This document shows, in pieces, positions 8,931 through 16,895 of a DNA stretch of 64,000 nucleotides. Both the position numbers and the translations under genes were made by a program. Source of the stretch: Lachnospiraceae bacterium (GTDB taxonomy: Bacteria; Bacillota; Clostridia; Lachnospirales; Lachnospiraceae); assembly GCA_900766915.1 (NCBI GenBank), contig CAAFXE010000057.1, positions 1 to 64,000 on the forward strand, given 5' to 3'. Below the pieces are notes generated by a model. That model saw only the letters and a program-made list of their open reading frames with translations, made no database searches and had not been told where the DNA came from. How positions within the stretch are numbered: position 1 is the stretch's first letter; the number at the start of each line of letters is the position of its first letter.

Positions 8931-9848
8931 ATGAGCAGTTTATTACTCTCATTACAGGGAGCCGTTTCTCAGGGTGTTCTGTGGGGAATTATGGTTCTCG
9001 GTGTTTATATCACCTATAAAATTCTTGATATTGCAGATCTGACGGTAGATGGAAGCTTCGCTCTTGGAAGCTGTGTATGTGCTACCATGATCTTAAATAT
9101 GAATATGCATCCTGCACTGGCTATCCTTGTGGCAGGGCTTGCGGGAATGCTGGCAGGAGCAGTGACCGGTATCTTACATACAATTTTTGAAATTCCTGCC
9201 ATCTTAGCCGGAATCTTAACACAGATTTCTCTCTGGTCCGTGAACTTGCGGATCATGGGCGGAAAAAGTAATATGCCCCTTTTAAAAGTAGATACAATCT
9301 TCAGTGGAATCGTAGAAAAAACAGGAATGAAAAGCTCCATGGTGTCCTTACTCATCGGTATCGTCATCGCAGCAGTGGTGATTTCCATTCTCTACTGGTT
9401 CTTTGGAACAGAGATCGGTTCTGCGATCCGTGCCACAGGTAACAACGAAAAAATGATCCGTGCCCTGGGTGTGGATATTAAAACAACAAAAATGATCGGT
9501 CTGATGATCAGCAACGGTCTGGTTGGTATTTCCGGAGCACTGGTATGTCAGAACTCCAAATATGGTGACATTAACATGGGTACCGGTGCCATCGTCATTG
9601 GTCTTGCTGCCATTGTCATCGGAGATGTCTTATTAGGAAAGTTCATTTCCTTCAAGGCAAAGCTGATCAGTACAATTGTTGGTTCTGTTGTATATTTTGC
9701 AATTCGTGCCATCGTTCTTTATCTGGGTATGAGTGCAAATGACATGAAGCTTTTATCAGCAGTGATCGTTGCACTGGCGCTTTGTATTCCGGTTGCTATG
9801 GAAAAATACCGGATCAAACGTTCCTACAATCCGGAAGGAGGAGAATGA
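8931..9848 (+). CDS. ABC transporter permease (TrpY-like)
   Basis: A 305-residue integral membrane protein with eight or more hydrophobic segments belongs to the branched-chain/TrpY permease type (IADLTVDGSFALGSCVCA, GTEIGSAIRATGNNEKMIRALG). The latter is the cytoplasmic coupling loop. The start follows GGAGG. Its stop is 2 bp before the chosen ATPase start. It forms the channel of the importer encoded by 7828-10645. Confidence 0.92.
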   Translation: MSSLLLSLQGAVSQGVLWGIMVLGVYITYKILDIADLTVDGSFALGSCVCATMILNMNMHPALAILVAGLAGMLAGAVTGILHTIFEIPAILAGILTQISLWSVNLRIMGGKSNMPLLKVDTIFSGIVEKTGMKSSMVSLLIGIVIAAVVISILYWFFGTEIGSAIRATGNNEKMIRALGVDIKTTKMIGLMISNGLVGISGALVCQNSKYGDINMGTGAIVIGLAAIVIGDVLLGKFISFKAKLISTIVGSVVYFAIRAIVLYLGMSANDMKLLSAVIVALALCIPVAMEKYRIKRSYNPEGGE

Positions 9849-9850
9849 GC

Positions 9851-10645
9851 ATGTTAACAGTTTCTAATGTATATAAAACCTTTAATAAAGGGACTATCAA
9901 TGAGAAAAAAGCCTTAAGAGGTTTAAATCTGGAACTGAAGAAAGGTGACTTTGTGACGGTCATCGGCGGTAACGGTGCCGGAAAATCAACTTTGTTAAAC
10001 ATGATTGCCGGTGTTTATCCCATTGACGGAGGCAGGATCATCTTAAACGGAGATGATATCAGCCGTCTTCCGGAGCATAAAAGAGCAAAACATCTGGGTC
10101 GTGTGTTCCAGGATCCTATGTTTGGTACAGCAGCAGGCATGCAGATCGATGAAAACCTGGCTTTGGCTTACAGACGTGGAGAAAAACGTGGTCTTGGTTG
10201 GGGTGTTACCAGGGAAGAATGTGAGATTTATAAGGAAAAGCTGAAAATCTTAGGTCTTGGTCTGGAGGACCGTATGACTTCCAAGGTGGGACTGTTATCC
10301 GGTGGACAGCGTCAGGCCCTGACTCTTTTGATGGCTACTTTGAAAAATCCGGATTTACTTTTGTTAGATGAGCATACAGCAGCACTGGATCCAAAGACTG
10401 CCAAAACAGTTTTGGAGATCACAGATAAAATTGTGACTGAAAACAACCTGACGACCTTAATGATCACTCACAACATGAAAGATGCCCTTCGTCATGGAAA
10501 CCGTATCATCATGATGCATGAAGGCCGTATCATCTTTGATGCAGAGGGTGAAGAAAAAGCAAAATTAACAGTAAAAGATCTTCTGGAGAAATTTGAGCAG
10601 GCAAGCGGCGGCGAATTTGCAAATGACCGTATGATGCTGGCTTAG
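9851..10645 (+). CDS. ABC transporter ATP-binding protein (TrpZ-like)
   Basis: 264 residues carry Walker A GGNGAGKST, signature LSGGQRQAL, Walker B LLLLDEHTAALD and a switch histidine in MITHNMKDALRHG. Walker B is followed by EHTAALD, with His in place of the usual Pro, typical of this subfamily. The ATG at 9851 is preferred because AGGAGG is 9 bp upstream; an ATG at 9845 overlapping the permease stop has only 3 bp. Confidence 0.93.
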   Translation: MLTVSNVYKTFNKGTINEKKALRGLNLELKKGDFVTVIGGNGAGKSTLLNMIAGVYPIDGGRIILNGDDISRLPEHKRAKHLGRVFQDPMFGTAAGMQIDENLALAYRRGEKRGLGWGVTREECEIYKEKLKILGLGLEDRMTSKVGLLSGGQRQALTLLMATLKNPDLLLLDEHTAALDPKTAKTVLEITDKIVTENNLTTLMITHNMKDALRHGNRIIMMHEGRIIFDAEGEEKAKLTVKDLLEKFEQASGGEFANDRMMLA

Positions 10646-10669
10646 ATTACCGGAAGACCGGAGTACTAT

Positions 10670-11542
10670 ATGACAAAAAAAGAATTTAGAAATCTCTTAA
10701 AAAAAGGTCCCCTGATCCTGGACGGTGCCACAGGCTCCAATCTGCGTCTGATGGGGATGCCTGCAGGTGTCTGCACGGAAAAGTGGGTTAATGAGCACCC
10801 GGAGGCTGTAAAGGAACTTCAAAAGGCTTATGTGGATGCCGGAAGCATGGTGGTGTACGCCCCGACCTTTATGGCAAACCGGATCAGCCTGAAAAATGTT
10901 GGGCTGGAGGAAGAAATCCGGAAGTTTAATCTGGAGAATGTGAAGATCTCCAGGGAAGCTGTAGAGGGGAGAGCCCTTGTAGCCGGAAACCTTAGTACCA
11001 CCAGTCAGCCTCTGGAACCGGTAGGAACCATGACCTATGAAAAGCTTTTAGAAAACTATAAAGAACAGATTTCCCTTTTAGCCGAGGCCGGAGTAGATTA
11101 TCTTGCTGCAGAAACATTGCTTTCTCTGGATGAAGCTATGGTCATCTGTGATGCGGCTTCGGAAGTCTGTGATCTGCCATTGACCATATCCTTCACCTGT
11201 GAAGGGGATGGAAGGCTGTATTTTGGAGGAACCATTGAAGATGCTGCCATGGTGCTTCAGGAGATGGGGGTAGATGCCATAGGAGTCAACTGTTCTGTGG
11301 GACCAAATCAGTTGGTTTCCGTTGTGAAAGGTCTGAAGGAAAATCTGACAGTCCCTTTATTGGTGAAGCCAAACGCAGGCATTCCCGTGATAGATGACAA
11401 GGGAGTGGCCCATTACAACATGGAAGCAGAGGAGTTTGCCCGATGTATGAAGGAACTTTATAGTGCGGGAGCCTCTGTTCTGGGAGGCTGTTGCGGAACG
11501 ACTCCGGCATATATTCAAAAAATGTGTGATACTTTGGGTTGA
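10670..11542 (+). CDS. Homocysteine S-methyltransferase family protein
   Basis: The 290-residue protein resembles the zinc-dependent homocysteine-binding domain of MetH and MmuM: LILDGATGSNL at the N-terminus, IGVNCSVGPNQ with the first zinc cysteine, and LGGCCGTTP with the other two. It would move a methyl group to homocysteine to make methionine. The donor cannot be told from sequence; no cobalamin or folate domain is attached. It starts 25 bp after the importer ATPase gene and is probably co-transcribed, hinting that the importer may bring in a sulfur amino acid or a methyl donor. Confidence 0.88.
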   Translation: MTKKEFRNLLKKGPLILDGATGSNLRLMGMPAGVCTEKWVNEHPEAVKELQKAYVDAGSMVVYAPTFMANRISLKNVGLEEEIRKFNLENVKISREAVEGRALVAGNLSTTSQPLEPVGTMTYEKLLENYKEQISLLAEAGVDYLAAETLLSLDEAMVICDAASEVCDLPLTISFTCEGDGRLYFGGTIEDAAMVLQEMGVDAIGVNCSVGPNQLVSVVKGLKENLTVPLLVKPNAGIPVIDDKGVAHYNMEAEEFARCMKELYSAGASVLGGCCGTTPAYIQKMCDTLG

Positions 11543-11567
11543 CATGAAAGAGTGAAGTTGTTAAGAT
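11539..11567 (+). promoter_or_regulatory. Predicted promoter of the ilvN-ilvC genes
   Basis: TTGACA (11539-11544) and TAAGAT (11562-11567) lie 17 bp apart, overlapping the stop of the methyltransferase gene. The resulting leader to ilvN would be about 140 nt and contains a palindromic repeat copy. Confidence 0.55.
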
Positions 11568-11634
11568 ATACAAAAAAAGCAGTTTCGCAATTTACCACGT
11601 TAAATTCATGGTGTTGAGAAGGTGGAACAGCTTA

Positions 11635-11679
11635 GTTACTGTTCAGAGACTGTCGTTACCGGGACGTAAGTGAACAGTC
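11635..11679 (+). repeat. Palindromic repeat copy ahead of ilvN
   Basis: GTTACTGTTCAG at 11635-11646 faces a degenerate right arm TGAACAGTC at 11671-11679. The left arm is identical to the tandem copies at 73-96. It lies in the ilvN leader. Confidence 0.65.
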
Positions 11680-11710
11680 ATACAGATTAGGAATCGCAGG
11701 GGATGTTATT

Positions 11711-12277
11711 ATGAGAAAAGTTGTATTTTCAATTTTAATGGCAAATACGTCAGGTATGTTAAGCCGTATTTCCGGTTTGTTCAGCCGAAGAGGATATAAC
11801 ATTGACAGTTTGACTGTTGGAATCACTGCAGATCCAAGATTCTCCAGAGCAACGATCGTTTCTACCGGAGATGACCAGATCTTAGGGCAGATCGAAGCAC
11901 AGCTGATGAAGCTGGAGGATGTTCTGGACATTAAGAGACTGGATGCAGGATCTTCCGTATGCAGAGAATTGTTACTTTTAAAGATTGCGGCAAGTGCGAA
12001 TGACCGCCAGGAGGTTATCGCAGTAGCAAATATCTTCAGGGCAAACATCATTGACGTAGCAAAAGAATCACTCATTATTGAGCTGACAGGTAATCAGTCC
12101 AAGCTGGAAGCATTTACAAAGATGTTGGACGGATATGAGATCCTGGAGGTTGCAAGAACTGGTCTGACAGGTCTTTCCAGAGGTACATTTGATGTTAAGG
12201 TACCTGCAAAGTCCTTCGATGAGACCGGAAAGCTTGTATTTTATGATGATCAGGCAGAAGAAGCCTTTGAAGATTAA
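11711..12277 (+). CDS. ilvN: Acetolactate synthase small (regulatory) subunit
   Basis: The 188-residue subunit has an N-terminal ACT domain (residues about 3-75: VFSILMANTSGMLSRISGLFSRRGYNIDSLTVG), which is the valine-feedback site, and a C-terminal IlvH-type domain. It activates the catalytic subunit, whose gene (ilvB) is not in the window. The last 20 residues are acidic and unlike the conserved core. ilvC follows, so it belongs to the branched-chain cluster. Confidence 0.95.
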   Translation: MRKVVFSILMANTSGMLSRISGLFSRRGYNIDSLTVGITADPRFSRATIVSTGDDQILGQIEAQLMKLEDVLDIKRLDAGSSVCRELLLLKIAASANDRQEVIAVANIFRANIIDVAKESLIIELTGNQSKLEAFTKMLDGYEILEVARTGLTGLSRGTFDVKVPAKSFDETGKLVFYDDQAEEAFED

Positions 12278-12331
12278 TTTCATACGTAAAAAAGCGGCTT
12301 AGGGCGCTTTAAAATATTTAAGTAAAAATAT

Positions 12332-12377
12332 GTAACTGTTCAGCAGCCATTGTATCTGGAAGAAACTGAACAGATAC
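12332..12377 (+). repeat. Palindromic repeat copy ahead of ilvC
   Basis: GTAACTGTTCAG (12332-12343) and CTGAACAGATAC (12366-12377) form 12-nt inverted arms with one mismatch around a 22-nt loop that contains TATCTGGAAG. The right arm ends 17 bp before the ilvC ATG, just before the ribosome binding site. Confidence 0.8.
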
Positions 12378-12394
12378 GGAAAGAGGAAAAAATT

Positions 12395-13414
12395 ATGGCA
12401 AAAATTTTTTATCAGGAAGATTGTAATCTCTCTTTATTAGAAGGTAAGACAATCGCAGTCATTGGTTACGGAAGCCAGGGACATGCACATGCATTAAACG
12501 CAAAGGAATCAGGATGCCATGTCATCATTGGTCTTTACGAAGGAAGTAAATCCTGGGCAAAGGCAGAGGCACAGGGCTTTGAAGTTTATACAGCAGCAGA
12601 AGCAGCAAAAAGAGCTGATATCATCATGATCCTCATCAATGATGAGTTGCAGGCTAATATGTATAAAAAAGACATCGAACCAAACCTGGAAGAAGGCAAC
12701 ATGTTAATGTTCGCTCACGGATTTAACATTCACTTTGGACAGATTGTACCACCAAAGAATGTCGACGTTACGATGATCGCTCCAAAAGGACCTGGTCACA
12801 CAGTAAGAAGCGAATATCAGGCAGGAAAAGGTGTTCCATGTTTAGTTGCTGTTCATCAGGATGCTACCGGACAGGCTATGGAAAAAGCACTGGCATACGC
12901 ATTGGCAATCGGTGGAGCAAGAGCAGGTGTTCTTGAAACAACCTTCAGAACAGAAACAGAAACAGACCTTTTCGGAGAACAGGCAGTTCTTTGCGGCGGT
13001 GTTTGTGCATTAATGCAGGCAGGTTTCGAAACCTTAGTAGAAGCAGGATATGATGAAAGAAATGCATACTTTGAATGTATCCATGAAATGAAACTGATCG
13101 TAGACCTTATTTACCAGTCAGGTTTTGCCGGAATGAGATATTCTATCTCCAATACAGCTGAATACGGCGATTACATCACAGGTCCTAAGATCATTACAGA
13201 AGAAACAAAGAAGACAATGAAGAAAATCTTAAAAGACATCCAGGATGGTACTTTTGCAAAAGATTTCCTCTTAGATATGTCTCCGGCAGGCGGACAGGCG
13301 CACTTTAAAGCTATGAGAAAGCTTGCTTCTGAACATCCATCAGAAGTTGTTGGTGAAGAAATCCGTAAGCTTTACAGCTGGAACAACGAAAGCGATAAGC
13401 TGATCAATAACTAA
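12395..13414 (+). CDS. ilvC: Ketol-acid reductoisomerase (NAD(P)H)
   Basis: Class I enzyme, 339 residues from the ATG after AGAGGAAA (an upstream in-frame start inside the palindromic repeat is rejected). It converts acetolactate to dihydroxyisovalerate. The Rossmann motif GYGSQGHAHA is near residue 25, and the metal-binding region contains ETETDLFGEQAVL. The C-terminal knotted domain is complete. Confidence 0.97.
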   Translation: MAKIFYQEDCNLSLLEGKTIAVIGYGSQGHAHALNAKESGCHVIIGLYEGSKSWAKAEAQGFEVYTAAEAAKRADIIMILINDELQANMYKKDIEPNLEEGNMLMFAHGFNIHFGQIVPPKNVDVTMIAPKGPGHTVRSEYQAGKGVPCLVAVHQDATGQAMEKALAYALAIGGARAGVLETTFRTETETDLFGEQAVLCGGVCALMQAGFETLVEAGYDERNAYFECIHEMKLIVDLIYQSGFAGMRYSISNTAEYGDYITGPKIITEETKKTMKKILKDIQDGTFAKDFLLDMSPAGGQAHFKAMRKLASEHPSEVVGEEIRKLYSWNNESDKLINN

Positions 13415-13453
13415 TTATAACGAGAGTGTAGTGTTAGTTTAGCATTGCGATTC

Positions 13454-13529
13454 AATCGTGCAGTTTCAAAAAGAACGCCTCGAGGCTTCGCTTAACCTCG
13501 GCTAACCTTTGCGAAACTGCACGATTTTT
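13454..13529 (+). terminator. Terminator-like long hairpin between ilvC and leuC
   Basis: A perfect 14-bp stem (13454-13467 with 13513-13526, core CGTGCAGTTTC) is followed by TTTTT. Its 45-nt loop holds a second palindrome, CCTCGAGG. It may end or attenuate transcription ahead of leuC. Confidence 0.75.
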
Positions 13530-13575
13530 GTAATGAATATGCATCTACAATCTCAAGTTCTAGGAGGATAGAAAA

Positions 13576-14844
13576 ATGGGAATGACCATGACTCAGAAAA
13601 TTCTGGCAGCGGCAGCGGGACTTGAAAAGGTAGAAGCAGGCCAGCTGATCGAAGCCAATCTTGATCTGGTGCTGGGAAATGATATTACAACACCGGTTGC
13701 GATTCGGGAAATGGAAAAAATGACAGTGAAATCTGTTTTTGATAAAGATAAAATTGCCCTTGTAATGGATCACTTTATTCCGAATAAGGATATTAAATCT
13801 GCGGAAAACTGCAAATGCGTCAGAGAATTTGCATGCAAACATGATGTGACAAATTATTTTGATGTAGGAAAAATGGGAATCGAGCATGCTCTTTTGCCGG
13901 AACAGGGCTTAACTGTAGCTGGTGATGTGATTATCGGTGCGGATTCCCATACCTGTACTTACGGTGCTCTCGGTGCATTTTCCACCGGTGTGGGAAGTAC
14001 AGACATGGCAGCAGGTATGGCAACCGGAAAGGCATGGTTTAAAGTACCTTCTGCTATCAAATTCAATATCGTAGGAAAACCTTCCAAATGGGTCAGCGGT
14101 AAGGATGTGATCTTACATATCATCGGTATGATCGGAGTAGACGGAGCCCTTTATAAATCCATGGAATTTGTGGGTGAAGGCATTCAGTACCTCACCATGG
14201 ATGACCGTTTTACTATCGCTAATATGGCAATTGAAGCCGGTGGTAAGAACGGTATTTTCCCGGTTGACGAGCTTGCAATCCAGTATATGAAAGAGCATTC
14301 CAAGAAAGAATACAAGATCTTTGAGGCTGATGAGGATGCGGTTTATGATGAAGAGTACACCATTGACTTAAGTACTTTAAAATCTACCATTGCATTCCCG
14401 CATTTGCCGGAAAATACAAAAACCATTGATGAGATTACAGAAGATGTGGTCATCGATCAGGTAGTGATCGGTTCCTGTACCAACGGACGAATGGATGACC
14501 TTCGGGCTGCAGCAGATATCTTAAAGGGACGCACCTGCAAGAAGGGACTTCGTGTCATCATCATCCCGGGAACTCAGAACATTTACCTTCAGGCTTTGGA
14601 AGAAGGCCTTATTAAAACCTTCATTGAGGCAGGTGCAGTGGTAAGCACCCCAACCTGTGGACCGTGTCTTGGTGGTTACATGGGAATTTTAGCAGCCGGA
14701 GAACGCTGTGTATCCACCACCAACAGAAACTTTGTAGGACGTATGGGCCATGTGGACAGTGAAGTATATCTGGCAAGCCCGGCAGTGGCCGCAGCCAGTG
14801 CGATTACCGGTAAAATTTCAGCTCCTGCAGAGCTTGGATTATAG
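13576..14844 (+). CDS. leuC: 3-isopropylmalate dehydratase large subunit
   Basis: 422 residues, clostridial/archaeal type. It isomerises 2- to 3-isopropylmalate with a [4Fe-4S] cluster. Cluster cysteines are seen in VIGSCTNGRMDD and in TPTCGPCLGG. The binding site TAGGAGG lies 8-9 bp ahead of the ATG. leuD follows by 9 bp. No leuB is found in the window. Confidence 0.96.
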   Translation: MGMTMTQKILAAAAGLEKVEAGQLIEANLDLVLGNDITTPVAIREMEKMTVKSVFDKDKIALVMDHFIPNKDIKSAENCKCVREFACKHDVTNYFDVGKMGIEHALLPEQGLTVAGDVIIGADSHTCTYGALGAFSTGVGSTDMAAGMATGKAWFKVPSAIKFNIVGKPSKWVSGKDVILHIIGMIGVDGALYKSMEFVGEGIQYLTMDDRFTIANMAIEAGGKNGIFPVDELAIQYMKEHSKKEYKIFEADEDAVYDEEYTIDLSTLKSTIAFPHLPENTKTIDEITEDVVIDQVVIGSCTNGRMDDLRAAADILKGRTCKKGLRVIIIPGTQNIYLQALEEGLIKTFIEAGAVVSTPTCGPCLGGYMGILAAGERCVSTTNRNFVGRMGHVDSEVYLASPAVAAASAITGKISAPAELGL

Positions 14845-14853
14845 GAGGTCATT

Positions 14854-15339
14854 ATGCAGGCGAAAGGAACAGTTTTTAAATACGGCGATAACGTAGATAC
14901 AGATGTTATTATTCCGGCACGATATCTTGCCATTGCAGATAAAAAAGAGCTGGCGGAGCACTGTATGGAAGATATCGATAGAGATTTTGTAAAGAATGTG
15001 AAACCGGGAGATATTATGGTGGCCAACAAAAACTTTGGCTGTGGTTCTTCCCGTGAACATGCGCCGATGGTCATTAAGGAATCAGGCATTTCCTGTGTCA
15101 TCGCAGAAACCTTTGCAAGAATTTTTTACCGCAATGCTATCAATATCGGTTTGCCGATCATTGAATGTGTGGAAGCTGCCAGAGAAATCGAGGCCGGAGA
15201 TGTGGTAGAAGTAGACTTTGACAGTGGTATTATTTATGACCGCACCAAAGGAACCCAGTATCAGGGACAGGCTTTCCCGGAATTTATGCAAAGAATTATC
15301 AAAGCAGAAGGACTGATTAACTATATTAACCAGAGATAG
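14854..15339 (+). CDS. leuD: 3-isopropylmalate dehydratase small subunit
   Basis: 161-residue swivel-domain subunit that completes the LeuCD enzyme. The motifs YGDNVDTDVIIPARYL and NFGCGSSREHAP are characteristic. It starts after AGGAGG, 9 bp downstream of leuC. Confidence 0.97.
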   Translation: MQAKGTVFKYGDNVDTDVIIPARYLAIADKKELAEHCMEDIDRDFVKNVKPGDIMVANKNFGCGSSREHAPMVIKESGISCVIAETFARIFYRNAINIGLPIIECVEAAREIEAGDVVEVDFDSGIIYDRTKGTQYQGQAFPEFMQRIIKAEGLINYINQR

Positions 15340-15345
15340 TCAGGC

Positions 15346-15374
15346 TTGACATTTCGAAATGAGTTTGTTATTCT
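15346..15374 (+). promoter_or_regulatory. Predicted promoter of the leucine T-box leader
   Basis: TTGACA (15346-15351) and TATTCT (15369-15374) with a 17-bp spacer, immediately after leuD, so the T-box transcript starts around 15381. Confidence 0.7.
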
Positions 15375-15379
15375 TTATA

Positions 15380-15659
15380 GCAAGTAAATACATGAAAGCG
15401 TTGAAGAGGAATAGTACGGATGGAATCGAGCACAGAGAACTGTCGGCAGGTGGAAGACAGAGGAGAGAAGATTCGGAACTCGCCTTGGAGCGGCTGCCCG
15501 AAATCGTAAGAGAGTAGACGCAGACGGAATTCCCACCGTTACAGGGGAAGGGATATGAATGTATCCCATGAGTGTGCGATAATTCGCAAAATAAGAGTGG
15601 TACCGCGTAAGATGTAGTCTTTCGTCTCTGAATATGATTTAGAGACGGAAGGCTTTTTT
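15380..15659 (+). promoter_or_regulatory. T-box leader, leucine specifier (CTC)
   Basis: The conserved T-box sequence AGAGTGGTACCGCG is at 15594-15607. The Stem I region includes an AGTA motif and the GGTGGAA apical element, and the specifier context GAA-CTC-G places the codon CTC (Leu) at 15479-15481. A terminator stem AGTCTTTCGTCTCT with AGAGACGGAAGGCT and six T residues closes the leader at 15616-15659. Uncharged tRNA-Leu would favour antitermination. The regulated genes are the SGNH hydrolase and leuA. Confidence 0.92.
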
Positions 15660-15675
15660 GTATCAGGAGAAAAGA

Positions 15676-16851
15676 ATGAAAAGTAAATCAAATAAGAAAA
15701 TGTTCACTGTGATTATTACATTGATGGTGATTGTGACAGTTTTACTGGGAGTATTGGCAGTCAATGTGCTGCAGCTAAAAAGTTTCGCTGACCGTGGAAG
15801 TACCGAAAAGACAACACTGGGAAATTCCGGTGTGGAAATCTATCTTCCGGATGTTTACTACGCAGCAAGCGGTCTGACCATGGAGATCTACAATAATCAG
15901 ATCACAAATCAGGGAAGCCATATTTCGGAATATAATGTGGTTTGGGACTGTGAAGTCGGTGAAATGCTGGAGAGAAAATTTCAGATTGCCGCCACGGATG
16001 ATATGATTGGAGAATATCCTTTATGTGTTACCATTTACGACGTGGATGGAAATGCACTGGCAAGAAAGACTTCTACCCTCAGTATCGTGGAGGCTAAAAA
16101 ACAGCAGTTTTCAGTACTCGCCATCGGAGACAGCTTATCTGCCAATGGAGCGCTTTACGCAAAGCTCCAGGAGCATCTTGATAACCTGATGATCTGTAAC
16201 GGTACCAGAGGTTATGAAGGGTATCTTACAGAAGCAAGACTTGGTTTTTCCGCAGAAGATTATCTTACAGAGACAGGTTATTATCTGGAAGAGGGAGAAG
16301 AGGTCCATAAATTCTGGAATCCTGAAAAAGAAAGATTTGACTGGAATTATTATAAAGAAACGACCGGATTTTGGCCGGATGTGGTGTTACTGCATCTTGG
16401 AACCAACGGACTTTTATCCGGAGAGGAAAATGCAGACAATATTTGTAAGATCGTAGAACTGATCCATAAGGATGATAAAGATATCCCAATCTATGTGGTC
16501 AACACCATTTACCAAAGTGACCAGAACGGTATCGGCTCCATGAAGCTGAACAACGGACAGTTAATGTTTCCGGGACAGTTTAAGCAGCAAAGAGACCTGG
16601 CGGTGTTTGAACTGATGGGTTATCTTTCTGACAAGTTAAAAGATGAGAAAAATGTTTATCTCGTACCGGCTGGTATCAGTGTGGACAGCGCCAATGTATT
16701 TAACACCGAAGAAAGACCGGTGAACCCTTATTCAGAGGAAACGGAAAAAGTGGCTGTAGATGCAGTACACCCTTCCCCGGCTGGATATTATCAGATTGCC
16801 GATACCATTTACAGCACCTTATGCGGCACTATGGAGGCTTGGCAGGAATAG
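15676..16851 (+). CDS. Membrane-anchored SGNH/GDSL-family hydrolase
   Basis: Starting at the ATG after AGGAGA, this 391-residue protein has an N-terminal membrane helix (about 10-32), a beta-rich spacer domain (about 45-140), and a complete SGNH hydrolase core. Visible residues are Ser153 in GDSLS, Asn244 in LHLGTNG, and Asp362 and His365 in DAVHPS. The domain is probably outside the cell, acting as an esterase or deacylase on an unknown substrate. It is the first gene behind the leucine T-box and 44 bp ahead of leuA, an unexpected partner. Confidence 0.87.
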   Translation: MKSKSNKKMFTVIITLMVIVTVLLGVLAVNVLQLKSFADRGSTEKTTLGNSGVEIYLPDVYYAASGLTMEIYNNQITNQGSHISEYNVVWDCEVGEMLERKFQIAATDDMIGEYPLCVTIYDVDGNALARKTSTLSIVEAKKQQFSVLAIGDSLSANGALYAKLQEHLDNLMICNGTRGYEGYLTEARLGFSAEDYLTETGYYLEEGEEVHKFWNPEKERFDWNYYKETTGFWPDVVLLHLGTNGLLSGEENADNICKIVELIHKDDKDIPIYVVNTIYQSDQNGIGSMKLNNGQLMFPGQFKQQRDLAVFELMGYLSDKLKDEKNVYLVPAGISVDSANVFNTEERPVNPYSEETEKVAVDAVHPSPAGYYQIADTIYSTLCGTMEAWQE

Positions 16852-16895
16852 TAGTGAAAATATTTCACTTCGAAAATAGATAGGAAATAAAGAGG

